DNA from: Circinella minor
Lineage: Eukaryota > Mucoromycota > Mucoromycetes > Mucorales > Lichtheimiaceae
Assembly: GCA_016758965.1 (NCBI GenBank)
Contig: JAEPRB010000202.1
Span: forward strand, 1 to 64,000
DNA: 64,000 nucleotides
Direction of reading: 5' to 3'
Below the pieces are notes generated by a model. That model was not told where the DNA came from and searched no databases. It was given only the letters and a program-made list of their open reading frames with translations. The position numbers and the translations under genes were made by a program. Shown one piece after another: positions 50,648-63,035 of the stretch (within the stretch, counting starts at the first letter, position 1; each line of letters opens with the position of its first letter).

Positions 50648-51275
50648 TTTAAAATAATGAGGTTATGATAATAAAAAAAAAAAAAAAAGAAAAGAAAAAT
50701 TATAATATACGTAGCGGGAAAGAAAAAGAGGAAAATATTCTTTGGTTTCTTGAGGTTGTGTCTCTCGGCACGTGTGGATACCAAGTCAGTTATGGTCACT
50801 CAAATGACCCCAAGTTAAAGCAGAGCGCCATGATCTTTTTTTTAAAAAAAAAAAAAAATTGGGTCTCTTTCATAATAGATTTTATTAGTTTTGGGGGTGG
50901 GGAAAGTGGAGAGAGAATTGGGGGGGGGGGATGGAAGGTAAAAAAAAAAGGCGAGTTGCTGCATTTCGGAATGATGCATACCGAAAAAAGGAAAATCTTG
51001 TTTAGCTTCAGTAATGTACTTGCTGCATGCAGCTGTAAGCTGTTGTGACACCACAAAAAAAAAAAAAAAAAAAAAAAAACCGTAACTTCAAAAACATATA
51101 AAAAAGACGTCCATTGAACTTCTTTTCTTTCTTTCTTTTTCAAAAACTTTTTTCTTTTCTCTTTTTTCCCCCTCTTTTATTTTTTTTTTCTCTCTTCCTT
51201 ATTTTTTTCTAGAAGAAAACAGTTTCCTTTTAAAGGTTGATTATTTTCATATATTATTCATAGATCAGCAATGAG
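50648..51275. other. Divergent promoter region between YPT1 and the F-box-like gene
   Basis: This interval contains poly-A tracts, a G-rich tract near 50890-50935, a 22-base A-run near 51055 and a long CT-rich stretch (51119-51200). The CT-rich stretch is typical of a fungal plus-strand transcription start region. Overlapping open frames here are low complexity. Confidence 0.5.
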
Positions 51276-52037
51276 ATGAATCTTCTCAGTCTTGCCAACA
51301 TTATATCAGGAAGACTTCCATTCGAAATTGTCTTGGTCGTCTTATCTCATTTACCAGTTCAAGATATTGTTAGGCTAGTCCAGGATGACAGCCCTTATTT
51401 CGATCGACTTTTACTTGACCATCCCTTTTTTAACGACCGTCATCTTCATGTTTTACTTATATCCGATCCTCTTTATTCACCTGTCATCCAGGCTCAGCTA
51501 ATACCTGGGACTCAACTTCCATCCATTCATACATTTGAACAACATATGCTTTGTTTACCTCCCAACCCAATGGAAACCAAAGCAACCATTCATTTTTCTT
51601 TTTGTTCTCGATTACAACTTACTCAATTTGAATATCAAAAACGTAAAATTCATTTCAAACCATCCATTCTATCGTTACCATCCTCCTCCTCTTCTTCTTC
51701 TTCAACTTCCTCTCATACTACACTATTACCAACGGCGGGCCGAAGGAATATGGCAACACCAACAATAATAAATACAAAAACGACAGTAATGGGCTCAAAT
51801 AATAATGATACTGGTTGGGTACAACCTAGTACACCAGCAGGTGTTATTGGTGTAGCAGTAGTTCTTACCCAAAATAATGTCGTACTAAAACGAAGTTTAC
51901 ACGCTGTGAATCCAATACGAACACCTATATTTGAACGCTCCAGTGGTTACTTTGGTGGACAACTAGAATTTGAACATCATAAAGGAATTACTAGGGTAAC
52001 AAAATGTGTTGTTGGCATGGATTGGTTTTGTTGTTAG
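51276..52037 (+). CDS. F-box-like protein
   Basis: This is a single exon of 253 aa. The N-terminus (GRLPFEIVLVVLSHLPVQDI then VRLVQDDSPYFDRLLLDHPF) has the Leu-Pro and hydrophobic spacing of an F-box, which would bind Skp1 in an SCF ubiquitin ligase. The middle (about residues 140-200) is Ser/Thr/Asn-rich and disordered. The C-terminal block (TPAGVIGVAVVLTQNNVVLK, RSSGYFGGQLEFEHHKGITR) looks structured but I do not recognise it, and no WD or LRR repeats are visible. A long pyrimidine-rich leader precedes the ATG. The substrate is unknown. Confidence 0.72.
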   Translation: MNLLSLANIISGRLPFEIVLVVLSHLPVQDIVRLVQDDSPYFDRLLLDHPFFNDRHLHVLLISDPLYSPVIQAQLIPGTQLPSIHTFEQHMLCLPPNPMETKATIHFSFCSRLQLTQFEYQKRKIHFKPSILSLPSSSSSSSSTSSHTTLLPTAGRRNMATPTIINTKTTVMGSNNNDTGWVQPSTPAGVIGVAVVLTQNNVVLKRSLHAVNPIRTPIFERSSGYFGGQLEFEHHKGITRVTKCVVGMDWFCC

Positions 52038-53154
52038 AATACTTTTTTTTTTTTTTATATCTTTTATCCTTTATTCTTTACCATAATATTTATCTCTTTT
52101 TTTTTTCCCCTCTTTTTTTGGTGTACATATTTATTATTATTCTAATGCTTATTAAATTTTTTTTTTCTTGTGATTGAATTTTGTTACTAAAAAAAAAAAA
52201 GAAAGCTGTAAATTATTATTATATCTTACATAAAACTCTCTCTTATTGTTTTTTGATGACGCGCTTTCCGTATTATCGCCGAGAAAAAGCTCTTCTTCCG
52301 ATGATTACATTGTTCTTTTTTTTTCGATCAACCATTAATTTTGATCTTCTTCCACGTGTCCTTTAATAACTCCGTTCACCAAACAGCTGGAAAAAGATCT
52401 AAAGCTTATTATGTTTCGCATTTTTGCGTTTTGAAATATATTTATAAATATCCATTGATTTATATATAAACGATAAAAAATAAAATAAAAAGTGAGTTTT
52501 TTTTTTTTTTTTTTAATTAATTAAAAAAAAGAAGATAGCCTATACAAGTTTTTTTTTTTTTTTTTTTTTTTGAAAATTAAAAAAGTATATCCCGCCCTTA
52601 TATTTTGAACCACTAAAAAGGGGGTTCCCCCCCCCAATTAGTTTAATAAGATAAAAGGGTGATAGATATCGTCAAATTATCGGAGAACAAGGATACGTAC
52701 CCAAAAATAAAACATAAAAAACAAACAAATAAAAATCCCAGCGAAACCAAAATACTACGTAATTAGATTACCTAAAAAATGGTAGTTTAATAATTATATA
52801 ATATATTTCAAAAGTAAATAGGATAGTAAATTATAACTGTATTACATGTTTTTTTTTGCACGTTATGCAAGTAATAATATGAATAAAGATCGGTGATGGT
52901 TAATAATATAAGAATAATAGTGGACATTCGAGTTAATTTCTCTTTTGTACCTATACAAATAGTACAATAACTAAGCGCGGTGGGGATTGAAAATATTTTA
53001 GCAAAAGCGGATCGAATTTTATCGTAAAAAAAAAGAATGGAATGGACTGGATGATTGAAGGATAAGTAGCATAGATATAATAATAATAATAATGTTATAT
53101 AGCAAGGAATGGATTAAAATAGTAATATGTTTTCAAAATAATAAAATGAATGAA
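52038..53154. other. Intergenic interval
   Basis: Poly-T runs and AT-rich sequence lie between the F-box-like gene and the syntaxin gene, which are convergent. No gene is supported. Confidence 0.55.
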
Positions 53155-55295
53155 TTATTGAACACCCTATTGTATAAAAGATATCAACAAGTTAATTACA
53201 GGCGATGGTTGACATATAAAATGATTATTATACATAATACTTACAACATGATCGAACGCGAACCACCATACAAGAATTGCAATGATAACACAAAGAATAA
53301 TAACAAGAAAAAAACAACACCATTTTTTCTAATAAAACAAGGAGTTAATAATGATGTTTATGATTTATGACGATCACTCCCATAAATAAAAATGTGTGCA
53401 TGGTAATACAAAAATACATACTGCTCTTGTAGATCTTGCAAAATCAACGGCTCGCTTGACTGCACGATTTCCTTCTTTGAGATCACCTGCTACTTGTTCT
53501 GCATGATCGTCGATTTTAACTATTACCTCACCTTGTCGTTCAACTAGCATTTGCATATCTTCAAATAATTCGTGAAGTTCCTATATCCGCGCATCATTAA
53601 CACCCCAATTATAAATAAATTAGTCATTAACTTTTCTCCTTTGTTTAACATCATATTTAAACACAATTTTTTTTTATCTATTTACCAAAAGTGTACGTTC
53701 AATACGCTTAATATCTGTATGTCGGTTTTGCACTTCTGATAATACTGCACGACTTGAACTTTGTCTTCCAGCTTGTATAATCTATCAATAGTAATAATAG
53801 TATTTGTGAGTGTAAGCTTTTAAATAACTTTAAAAAAAATAATTATATAATACATAAAGAGATTTTACCGATTGTGTAAATACTTGTGTACCTTGATCGG
53901 AATCCATGATTTGCTCTACCTCTTCTTCAGTAGCTTCAGGCTTCACTATAAAGTTTTTATTTTTTGTTGTTGTTAATGATACATTAGATACATCGAAAAC
54001 AATTTAACGTAATAGTAATATAATTATGATGGCACTAACCTATTCTGATTTGACGTTCAATACGCTGACGATATTTTTGACGATAATCGTTTTCAATTTC
54101 TTGATAATGCCGAATAGTATCCAAAAATCGTTTTCGTACATTTTCACTTTGTGTTTGACGAATTTTACTTTCTCCAGAATGATGCATTTGAGCATTGGTA
54201 CGTTCGATTTCTATTGGATTTTAGTCAATTATCTAGCATGTCACATAGTATACACTTTGTACTTTCATTTCTATCTAATCAGACAGAGAGAAAGTGTCAC
54301 ACAAATAGAAAATTTAACTTACCAGCTAATCTGTTTTTGATACTATTATTTTGAGCACGCACATTTTGTTGTAAACGTTCTAATTCACCTGCATAATATT
54401 GCCATTGTTCTTCATTATAAGTTTCAAGTGCTTGGTTATGAAGACTTTCCACTGCCTTTATGTCACTGTTTACCGTATCAATTTCATGTTTTACTTGCTC
54501 GATCTAAAATATTTATAAACGAAAAGTTTATTTAGTTACACCTTCAACAAAAGAAATTACACAAAATATAGTAATAAGAAACGTGAAAATAGTATAAATT
54601 CATAATGAACTATCTTGCTATTCTTCCATCCTATTCGAACATTTTATTATATACCTCAGAAAGAAAATGATCCATTGTATTCATTGCGGGTTGTGGTCGA
54701 AGTTGTGTCGGTTGCATTTCATAAGCATCGTTATTATTATGTCGGGGTGTAGGTGGTGGAGGTGATTGTGCGCGAGGATTGTTTGTTTGAAATGGGTTAC
54801 TATAAGCAGTTGTAGAAGTAGCAGGAGTTGTAGGTGTGTGGGGACGATGACCGGCTACTGGAGACGGTGAATGGTTACGATATCCCGCTGGTACTCTTGC
54901 AGGTCCAAAATCATCACTAATATAATTAATAATTATTATATGGATGTAAGTTTTTTATTATTTAGTTCTCCGTTTCACGTAATAATTATCTATTTTCAAT
55001 GCTAAAATAAATAAATAAAAAATGGTAATTCTACCTGCTTCTTCTTCCTTCGTAAGAAGTCTAAATTATACAATAAAAAAGTGAAAAAAACTTTAGTTTA
55101 ATTTATTTTACACCCAAGAAGGTTACACGAGCGTTGCATGGGTTCGTTTTTTCCCTTTTTTTTTTTTTTTTTGCTTGTTTCGCAATATAACTCCTTTATA
55201 AGCGTAAAATGAAATATTAATAATAATAACAAGTATTATTGAAAGAAACTTACTCGAAATTCCTCGGTACGATCGCGACTAAATGCAAATGACAT
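53155..55295 (-). CDS. Plasma-membrane-type syntaxin (Qa-SNARE, Sso1-like)
   Basis: Exons on the minus strand are 55254-55295, 55035-55060, 54655-54916, 54323-54503, 54040-54210, 53869-53945, 53686-53781, 53422-53580, 53245-53328 and 53155-53166, giving 369 aa. A Pro/Ser/Asn-rich N-terminus precedes the three-helix Habc domain (about 105-225; IEQVKHEIDTVNSDIKAVES, then IERTNAQMHHSGESKIRQTQ). The SNARE helix carries the zero-layer Gln in ELFEDMQMLVERQGE and ends VKRAVDFARSTRA. A single C-terminal membrane anchor follows (KKWCCFFLVIILCVIAILVW). It likely drives exocytic vesicle fusion. The last exon (GVQ-stop) assumes a 78-bp intron with perfect GTAAGT...ACAATAG; without splicing the frame runs about 25 residues further to the stop at that splice acceptor. 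Confidence 0.92.
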
Positions 55296-57003
55296 TATTT
55301 AATGACAAATACGCGATTACAATTTACCTTCTACTTATACAAAAAAAAAAAAAATAGGGTCCCCTTTTTAAAAGAGAATAAAAAAGAGAAAGTAAAAAAG
55401 GAAAAAAAGGAACAAAAAAATAATCGGGAACAAAAAGAAGAGGAACAACGGGAAACTGTGAACTTAACTAAATTAGTGGTTCACATGCGTGTAAAAATAA
55501 AGTAACATTTTTCTTTTTTACTTCTTCTTTGTGATCGTATAAATATATCATATTATATCAAAACATTATGTACCATGGTCTTGGCAAAATCATAATAAAC
55601 TGATCAATAGAAGTCCATTTACAGCGCGATATTCACCATCGGTATTGTGATACTATATCAGTAGTGTTCTGGGATACATCTTTTATTAATGCGTCTGATC
55701 TAAACCAGGATTGTGATTGAATATAAAATTAGTTCCAAGTAAAGAAAAATTACGCGTATGACTTTTGTTCTTGGCATAAATAGTAAAATTTAATAATACA
55801 TTGGTAGTAACTTTAATAAGCTTCTATTGTTATTTTAATCGGTTGCTATGATGATGACATTTATTACTTCCAGGTACTATAATTATATGTATTGAGTTAG
55901 ACATTATCATGAAACCATGTAAAGGGAATAAATACATATATTCCATAATATCATTTATATGCGACCGTCAAGAGCATGATATATAAACTAATTCATAAAA
56001 ATTACTTTGTGTGTTGCATAAAAAAGCAGAATCTTTTTTTTTTTTTTTTCACTTTATACGGCTAATATATAAACCGGGGAACTGAGATTTCTCGGCACGG
56101 CTAAAAGACTTATGACGTTTAACTTTAGTTATGTTGCTGAGACTTAAACAGGCAGCATAAAGCATAAGAGAGAAGAAAGTTCATACATTATTAGCGTCAA
56201 TATTTAAAAAAGTTATTGCTGTCATGGACTGCATCAATAGTGTCACATTGTAATTTAACTTTAATAATAAAAGACGTGGAAGAAAAAAAAGAATGAAAAA
56301 ATCCTAATGCCAGGAGAAAATCTAATGGAACAAAAACATTATCTAATGGAGAGTTCATGATTGCGTGTGGAGATGAAAATTCTACTGATGTTAGTGATTC
56401 CAAGAACACTGTCAGTAACCAAATCATTAATAAAGAATCTATTCTTAGCCGAACTACTGCCATTGAATCCAGTACTATGGAATTGAGTTTATTTAAAGTG
56501 GTAAGTATGTCTTCAAAAATGTTAACTGTAGTTGCAACATAATTTAGCGTTAACAGATCCAAATTATATTATAGCACTACAAACATTTACAGATAACAGC
56601 AGCACCAGCAATAATAATCTTCTTAAAGACATCTGAAAAAATAAAATAAAAGTCATGTAACATATGTGGCATCCTTGAGTGTAAAGGGAACAACAAGAAA
56701 GCGAAATGCATCTCGAAGAACAAAATATTTAATTACTTCAACAATATAAATACTTATCCAGTACGTTTAACAAATAGCTAGCTATTATCATTATTTTTTT
56801 TTTCCATACGTATATAAAATATAATCTCGCTATTAGAGGCATTTCCTAATTGGGAACAATTAATTCTCTGCCTCATACATTTGGTATCCGGGCCATAACT
56901 TGTTCGTTTGTCGTCTGCATTACATCACCGTGACAATGTATCCAGGTCATGAAGGTGAGATACAGTCTTTTATTTTTACGTGATGACCATTTTACTTATT
57001 CTT
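55296..57003. other. Gene-poor interval
   Basis: The first part is the syntaxin promoter region. Around 56340-56560 both strands carry 60-120 codon frames with some protein-like texture, perhaps decayed upstream parts of the pseudogene that follows. Nothing else is supported. Confidence 0.45.
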
Positions 57004-58829
57004 AACTTTTGCAGAATTACATAACTGCATTAAAAATGCAAAAAATCCCTCTATCATGAGTGGGGTTCCATACGAAATATGCTGCGCAGCTCGCAAATTT
57101 TTCAGTGTCAACTTCCACAGCCCAAGGATATTTCAATTATTGGGAAAATAAGTTTGTCTTGCAAATGTGTGAAATGCAACAAGAATTAAATATAAGGTAT
57201 ATATTTTTAAACATTAAACAGCATTCATTTCTCAACTTCAAAACACTAATGTTTTATTGTTCTGCTTTACAAGACCAACAAAGAAGTACAACAAGCAAAC
57301 GTGACAAGCAACCCATACACCACCGTTGCAATGATTATCAAATGAATGTCTTTCATTTTTTGATGAACTGATTAATGATAGGTAAAAGGAAAACAAGGAA
57401 TGAAGTTTCGGGAATCGTATGTTCTGACATTACATCGGATTGCATAATTTACCACTAGGACAATTCATGACATTGATGACATAACGCAAAATATTCACAA
57501 GCTCCAAGCAACACATTGTAGAGATAATAAGAGCGACATGTATAAGATGTTGTGCATCCTTCAACATGTGTAAGTATTAAACATAGGAAGCTATTATGAG
57601 TAAAAGGAACAGGAATAACAAAATGATAAACAAATGCCATCCCTAATTCATGTATGTCATGTTAATATTTAGCATCACACAATTTGACTACTGGAAATCA
57701 GAATTAGAAGCATCGGAAACAACCATCTATAGTCGATTTGCAACTTGTTTAGATTTCCTATTTCGAAATACCAATGTCATCATGAAAGAGTAAGAAATAT
57801 CAAGAGGGTGACATGAGAACAAAACATACACACAGGTTATGAACCATTTGTTCTGATTGTTTTTATAGTAGTGAATTTGTAGCGCAAACTATCAAGGATT
57901 ATATAATCATTTTTGCAGGATCTGTCTTGCGATATTAATACATCTCTCAAGGCCAATACTCACCGTAGTAAAATTGATTTAATCGCAAAGACTTACTGAA
58001 CGGGAAACAGTGGGATTTATGCAGCAGCGAGGGCGTCTGTGACACGATCGTACTCAAACAGCAAAGCGAAGAATCTATAGGTGATCACTCCTGTCTATGT
58101 ACTATGTGGATATCTACTTTTTTTTTTATCAATGTATTAAATACACTATAAATTTCTCCCGATAAATGTAAATCGATCAAACATTCTTTGCAATTTGTGA
58201 ATTACAGGGTTTGCTAAGTGTTTTGTGATACTTTCAAAAAAAAAAAAGTTGCGCAACCCGGGGTTTTCAATTTGGCGGAAGTGCAAAAACCGGGGGGTGT
58301 ACTGTAGGCTGTGCCAATTTGGCTGATGGCGATGGATTGAACAGGTTCATGATAGTTTTTTTTTTATCATCTCACACTTTTACGCTAGTTCTCTACTCTA
58401 ATAATCATTAAATATTAACCAACCATGGAATAGGTGTAAATGAGTATGTCTATACTCTCTCTTTCATCGATGACACCTTTTTAGCAAAGTCATATGTTGA
58501 TCTTATTGTGCCAAAACGAAGTGCGCATTTAAAACTTTCAAAGACATTCCTAATTTTCTTTTTAAATGGAAGGGAATTACTTACAATAACTGCTTTATAT
58601 TAGGAATCCAAACTTCGACGTTGCTGATAAACAATTTTTACATCGAATATAGAACATGCTGATGACAATGGGTACCCAAGTAGATGCTCGACCGAACAAG
58701 CACCCTCTCTGTGGGATTGTTGATATCACAGATCATACTACCGCCATCAAAACGCCTATCATAATTATCACACCTAAACTACGCAAGCGAAAAATCTCTG
58801 AAGTCGACCAGGATAACGATGAAGAATAA
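57004..58829 (+). pseudogene. Broken multi-exon gene of a lineage-type repeated family
   Basis: Protein-like plus-strand segments bounded by splice signals run through this stretch. They include KYAAQLANFSVSTSTAQGYF (ending at a GTATAT donor at 57198) and ITQFDYWKSELEASETTIYS (57673-57789). TSLKANTHRSKIDLIAK follows, then a shifted WDLCSSEGVCDTIVLKQQ (to about 58075) and VNEYVYTLSFIDDTFLAKSY (58433 onward). The last exon, 58604-58829, has a premature TAG at 58650-58652 between FLHRI and NMLMTMGTQVD and ends in a basic/acidic tail. A frameshift, at least two in-frame stops and an inserted dispersed repeat (58076-58308) show it is dead. The texture resembles large families of unknown proteins I recall from Mucorales genomes; that is recall only. 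Confidence 0.6.
58076..58308 (-). repeat. CAGT-type dispersed repeat, copy B
   Basis: Read on the minus strand it starts TACAGTACACCCCCCGGTTT and aligns over 200 bp with copy A (3355-3557). Its far end (GACAGGAGTGATCACCTATA) matches the left end of copy C. It interrupts the decayed gene around it, with a TA at the outer right end. Confidence 0.75.
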
Positions 58830-59349
58830 TATTTCGCATTATTTTACATCTTGACTTATATTTTCTTGCATCAAAAAACAGGTACATATCAGTATCTGTA
58901 ACACCTGTAAATAACTCCATCTCTTTGTACATAACTTTCCTTGTTTGTCTCTTTTAGTATCAGACCATTATTATCCCTTCTTACACTTCTCTCAAATATC
59001 CTCAAAAGTCATCATATACTTTCTGAGTATCAATAATCAAGATATTACAGTTGTTCTAAACAACGCAACTAACATAGTACTTTTGTACAAAATATAAATA
59101 AACAAACACACATTGACAATTACAACAATTGTATTTTATATAGTTTTTGGATTTAAGCAGGGATTGCAGCTGTCTTAAAGATAAGAAACTAATGTATTAT
59201 GGTTAACAGCAAAGATAGTAACGTCAGCATATTGTGCATCAAACGTATTCGACGGAATACAAGGACCATGACAGAATCCAGACTTAAGTGCTGATTTTAT
59301 TGACAAGTAGCTTATCCATATAAAAGGGTCTGACTTTGGGCATTTTTTA

Positions 59350-59900
59350 GGTTGGTACACTAAATCGCACTGACACAGCATATGCTAGTTACTTTGATAT
59401 ATGGTTAAATGATGAATTACAGAAATTATATTTATCACTACACGGCGAGCTACCGCATCATCTTCGGCGATGGAGTAACACCCACATCACTTATGTGGTA
59501 CGTGCGAAAAACGTTCAACACACAACCTGTACTCAGCCGAATTGCCAAGCGATTATGGAATCGAGCTCGGTGAAAATCGAAGCTTACTACCCCATGATTC
59601 TCATCAGTTTGATTTTTTGAAAGCTGGTTAACGCACGAAATATTCTTTTCTACCCACACACACACACACACCCTGCTGAAAAAGTAAAATTTTACGATTT
59701 ACTACATAAGTACTACGATGCTTTGTGCAAGATAGAATGCTTTTACTGATATGGGAATCAAACCGTAGCAGCCGGGATAAACTGTTATTGCAAGCACCCG
59801 CGCATTTTACAATGCATTGCCAACATTCTCAGCAATAACATCCGAAACGGAGCACTTTAATTCAAGAGATGTTACGAGGTGAAACATCGACAATTAATAA
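59350..59900 (+). pseudogene. Decayed coding remnant, family unknown
   Basis: After a TTTTTTAG acceptor-like site the plus strand reads GTLNRTDTAYASYFDIWLND, then ELQKLYLSLHGELPHHLRRW and AKNVQHTTCTQPNCQAIMES to a stop near 59618. Protein-like texture continues in shifted frames (AEKVKFYDLLHKYYDALCKI; LLIWESNRSSRDKLLLQAPA). A CA microsatellite (about 59656-59672) sits in the middle. I do not recognise the family, and the frame breaks indicate a pseudogene. Confidence 0.4.
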
Positions 59901-60148
59901 TAATAATGACAAGAAACAAGAGTACCCTTAATTTGGCCATTTTCTTTCTATTGATGTCATTTCATATATATATATATATATATATATACGAAAAGAAAGC
60001 ATATGAATATAATTGTAATAATAAATTATTCTTATTTTCAAAATAAACAATCTAGTAATCATTAATCCAAATAAAGAGAGTACGAAAAAAAATGATGCTT
60101 TTGTATACACAAGAAGGGGAAGGGAAAACGTTATATAAATTAAAAAAA

Positions 60149-61048
60149 TTATTCGTTTTTCTTTGCAGCAGCAGCAGCAGAGGAAGAAGCAGGTGTGTTC
60201 TTTTTACGTTGTCTTTGTAAAGCATCATTTACATGACGACGTGCATTTTCTTTTTCCTTGCGATCTTTTTCCATCAATACCGAATTCCTCAACATCCCAT
60301 GGAAACCATGATAAATAGCAAATATCATGGAAACAACGATCAATGCGAGTGAACACCAAAACAATATCCATTTGCCTTGAATCATACCGGAAGCAAGCCA
60401 AGCAACAAAATTGATGCGTGAAGGATACATCTTGATCAAATAATACAATAAGATATTTTCACCTAAATCCCATGCAGTCGTCACCAAATGAAGCCAGACG
60501 CCAGGTTGACACCATTCTGGTGCTCTCTTGAATCCAAAATATGTCAATAAACACAAAGGAAGTGTGCGTGCCAATAAGAATCCCGAATCGTAAAATAATA
60601 AACTAAGATAAGCTTGACGTCCTTTTGCTCCATAACCTGCCAAAAAATTATATACTTCGTCTGCTGTTTGTGGGTGATAATATTCTAAAACGTCCAACGT
60701 TTGTTCCCCACTGGCATCCAGTGCACAATTGGGATTCACAATCTTTTTAAAAAAAGTAATTAAAATATTAATTGATTAGTTGCCATAGAAACAGCTTTAC
60801 TTTTCTCTCTTTCTCTCTCTCTTTTTGATTCACAACAAAAATAATAACAAAAAAGTAAAATAAAGTTTACTTACTTTAGCGTAGCTATAAATACGATCAA
60901 GACAGATCTTGGTCAAAATTGTGGTCAAGATCACCAATCGAGGTTTACATAAATGCTCACCAACAACATTGGTTAGTTGTGGAAAAGGATCCAAACGATC
61001 AAAGCTCTTGAAACGGTTCTTGACAAGCTCAAGATAAGAATACGACAT
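60149..61048 (-). CDS. Multi-pass membrane protein of unknown function
   Basis: Exons on the minus strand are 60875-61048 and 60149-60742, giving 255 aa. The protein starts MSYSYLELVKNRFKSFDRLD and contains about four to five hydrophobic segments (for example LLARTLPLCLLTYFGF, LVTTAWDLGENILLYYLIK, KWILFWCSLALIVVSMIFAI). A highly charged tail follows (MEKDRKEKENARRHVNDALQ), with poly-Ala and KKNE at the end, which could act as a cytosolic ER-retention-like signal. No signal peptide or catalytic motif is visible. It looks like a conserved single-copy fungal endomembrane protein, but I cannot name it. Confidence 0.82.
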
Positions 61049-61949
61049 TATGTGTATTTATGAGAAAGAAGATGCAGAAGAAAAAGCTTAAAGAACAAAC
61101 AACAACACAGGTAAACCTGGGATGATGCGGGGGTGAAACAAAACCGCGTGGTTTATCTATGCACCCACAAAATTTAGACACCACCAGCAAACGTGGCGTA
61201 ATTTCCATTTTCGAAAAAAGAAAGTTTACCCTTAATTAAAAGATATTTGCTTTACTATCTAATTGAATAAGACAATTGTATACAAAAATAATGATATTGT
61301 TGACGACTGCTAATATACTATTATTATCATTATTAAATAATAAATAAAAGTTAGTATATTAGTTAACACATGGATAGCGGTAGGAATAAAACGCCATGTA
61401 AATACTAATATAAGGCTACATTCCAACTTTAATTTAATGTTATCTCATTCGAAGGACCGTATCTACGTTGATCAAATACCCACTTTGAATTCTTAGATTG
61501 CAAATGGAAATATCGTATAAAAGAGAGCTTAAAATATTATTGCCTATATAAATTTGTGTGGATTATGGCCTCTTAGATCTGGAAAATTATTGTTTATTAT
61601 ACCTTCAAACAAACAAAGAGCCCATATTCCGTTGTATACAAATTTATCGGCAAAAGTTACTGAATTTGAGTGTATTTTATCAAAGAGTAGATACAGTTTC
61701 AATTTTCAACATAATAACATAAAGGGAATTTCAGAAATACATCAAATGACAATGTTCATTATCTAAAATCCTGTAATTTCATGCCCGCAAACTGATAATA
61801 ACAAGATGGAAAACAGAGAATATCTATTTTATAATCAAAGAACAATTACATACTTGTATATATGTAGTTATGAAATAAATTAAAGAGAAAATACATTATG
61901 TTATTATATGTAGTAAAAATGATGATACAAATGCAAGTGTTTGATATTT
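61049..61949. other. Intergenic interval, no gene seen
   Basis: This holds the upstream region of the membrane-protein gene and the 3' flank of the Nop6 gene. No supported feature is present. Confidence 0.5.
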
Positions 61950-62868
61950 TTATTCTTGTTGTTGTTGTTGTTGATATGATGATGCAGGTTCCTCGCCGAC
62001 TACCTTATCCTTATGCCATTTTTGCTATAGTATCACATAAAAAAATTTCATTAGTACATAAGATAATAGTTATTATTTCCATATACCAAAATTTATAACA
62101 ACAATAGACACATACTCGTTCTAACTGTAATTTTTCATTCTTCTCCTTGAGTTTTTCTTTCCGTGCATCACTACCACCACCACCACCAGCTGTAAGTTCA
62201 ACATTTATCTGTCTCTTATTGAAGTAGGTATGATGGAATGCAAGTGCTTTCTATAAATATATTAATTATGTTTTTTTCTTTAAATCAGTAACTATATCCA
62301 CGTGGATTAATAATAACACATCTGTAAATGATTACTTACTGATAAAGGAAGGGAATCTTTAAATTCGATAAATGCGAATCCTTTTGGTTTTTTAGTCTTC
62401 TTATCTGTCATTAAACGAACGGTTGGAAGTTCACCGACTGTTTCAAAGTGCTTTGCAAGATCTTCTGCTTTTGTATTGAATCCCAAATTACCTATGTATT
62501 GTAGATATATTATATGAATGGATGCTTTTTTCACAAAAGTCAAAGACAATAGAATAATAATTTCTTTTACCAACAAACAAAATATAACGGTTCTTCTTTT
62601 CTTCGCCATTATTCCCACCATTCTTCTTCTTGGGTCGTCTATTTTTCTTTTTTGGTCTTTCGGCTGTTTCATTATCTTTATTCTTATCATTACTGGATTC
62701 GTTATTGTCTTCTGCTTTTCGTTTTTTCTCATTGATCGGTGCTGATTCAGGTTGATCAGAAACAATATCTACTTCTGGTACAGCATTTTCTTCAGACAAT
62801 GCTTTGTCTTTTTGTTTTTGTCGAAATTCTTGTGCTTTCTTTTGTTTCTTGCTTAATTTTGGCGGCAT
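61950..62868 (-). CDS. NOP6: Nucleolar RRM protein Nop6
   Basis: Exons on the minus strand are 62571-62868, 62340-62491, 62116-62250 and 61950-62024, giving 219 aa, near the ~225 aa of yeast Nop6. A Lys/Glu-rich N-terminal half with nuclear-localisation-like clusters (ERPKKKNRRPKKKN) leads into one RRM. RNP2 is YILFVGNLGF and RNP1 is PKGFAFIEF. The C-terminal extension typical of the family follows: KALAFHHTYFNKRQINVELT, GGGGGSDARKEKLKEKNEKL. Nop6 helps early assembly of the small ribosomal subunit. The protein ends in a Gln run. It is divergent from SURF1, with 167 bp between the two ATGs. Confidence 0.9.
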
Positions 62869-63035
62869 AGTTTTGTATATAATATATTATGTCAAGATAA
62901 AGAGAGAATAAAAAAAGAAAATCAATGCGGTGGCTGAAGTTTTCCCAATGATTTTTGACAACCCGGCTCAAATGCAACCGGATAATCCGTGTCTCTCTGA
63001 TTTTAACCCCTTCTAATAAACTTCGATTGTTTACC

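Noticed and set aside
50665..51143. Frames of 115-127 codons between YPT1 and the F-box-like gene
   Set aside because: Low-complexity Lys/Phe/Gly/Pro runs come from A, T, G and CT tracts in a divergent promoter region.
53092..53370. Plus-strand 92-codon frame
   Set aside because: It is antisense to the membrane-anchor exon of the syntaxin gene, whose SNARE and anchor sequence is unmistakable.
62955..63035. N-terminal extension of SURF1
   Set aside because: There is no ATG in the extension, and the ATG at 63036 yields a proper mitochondrial presequence.
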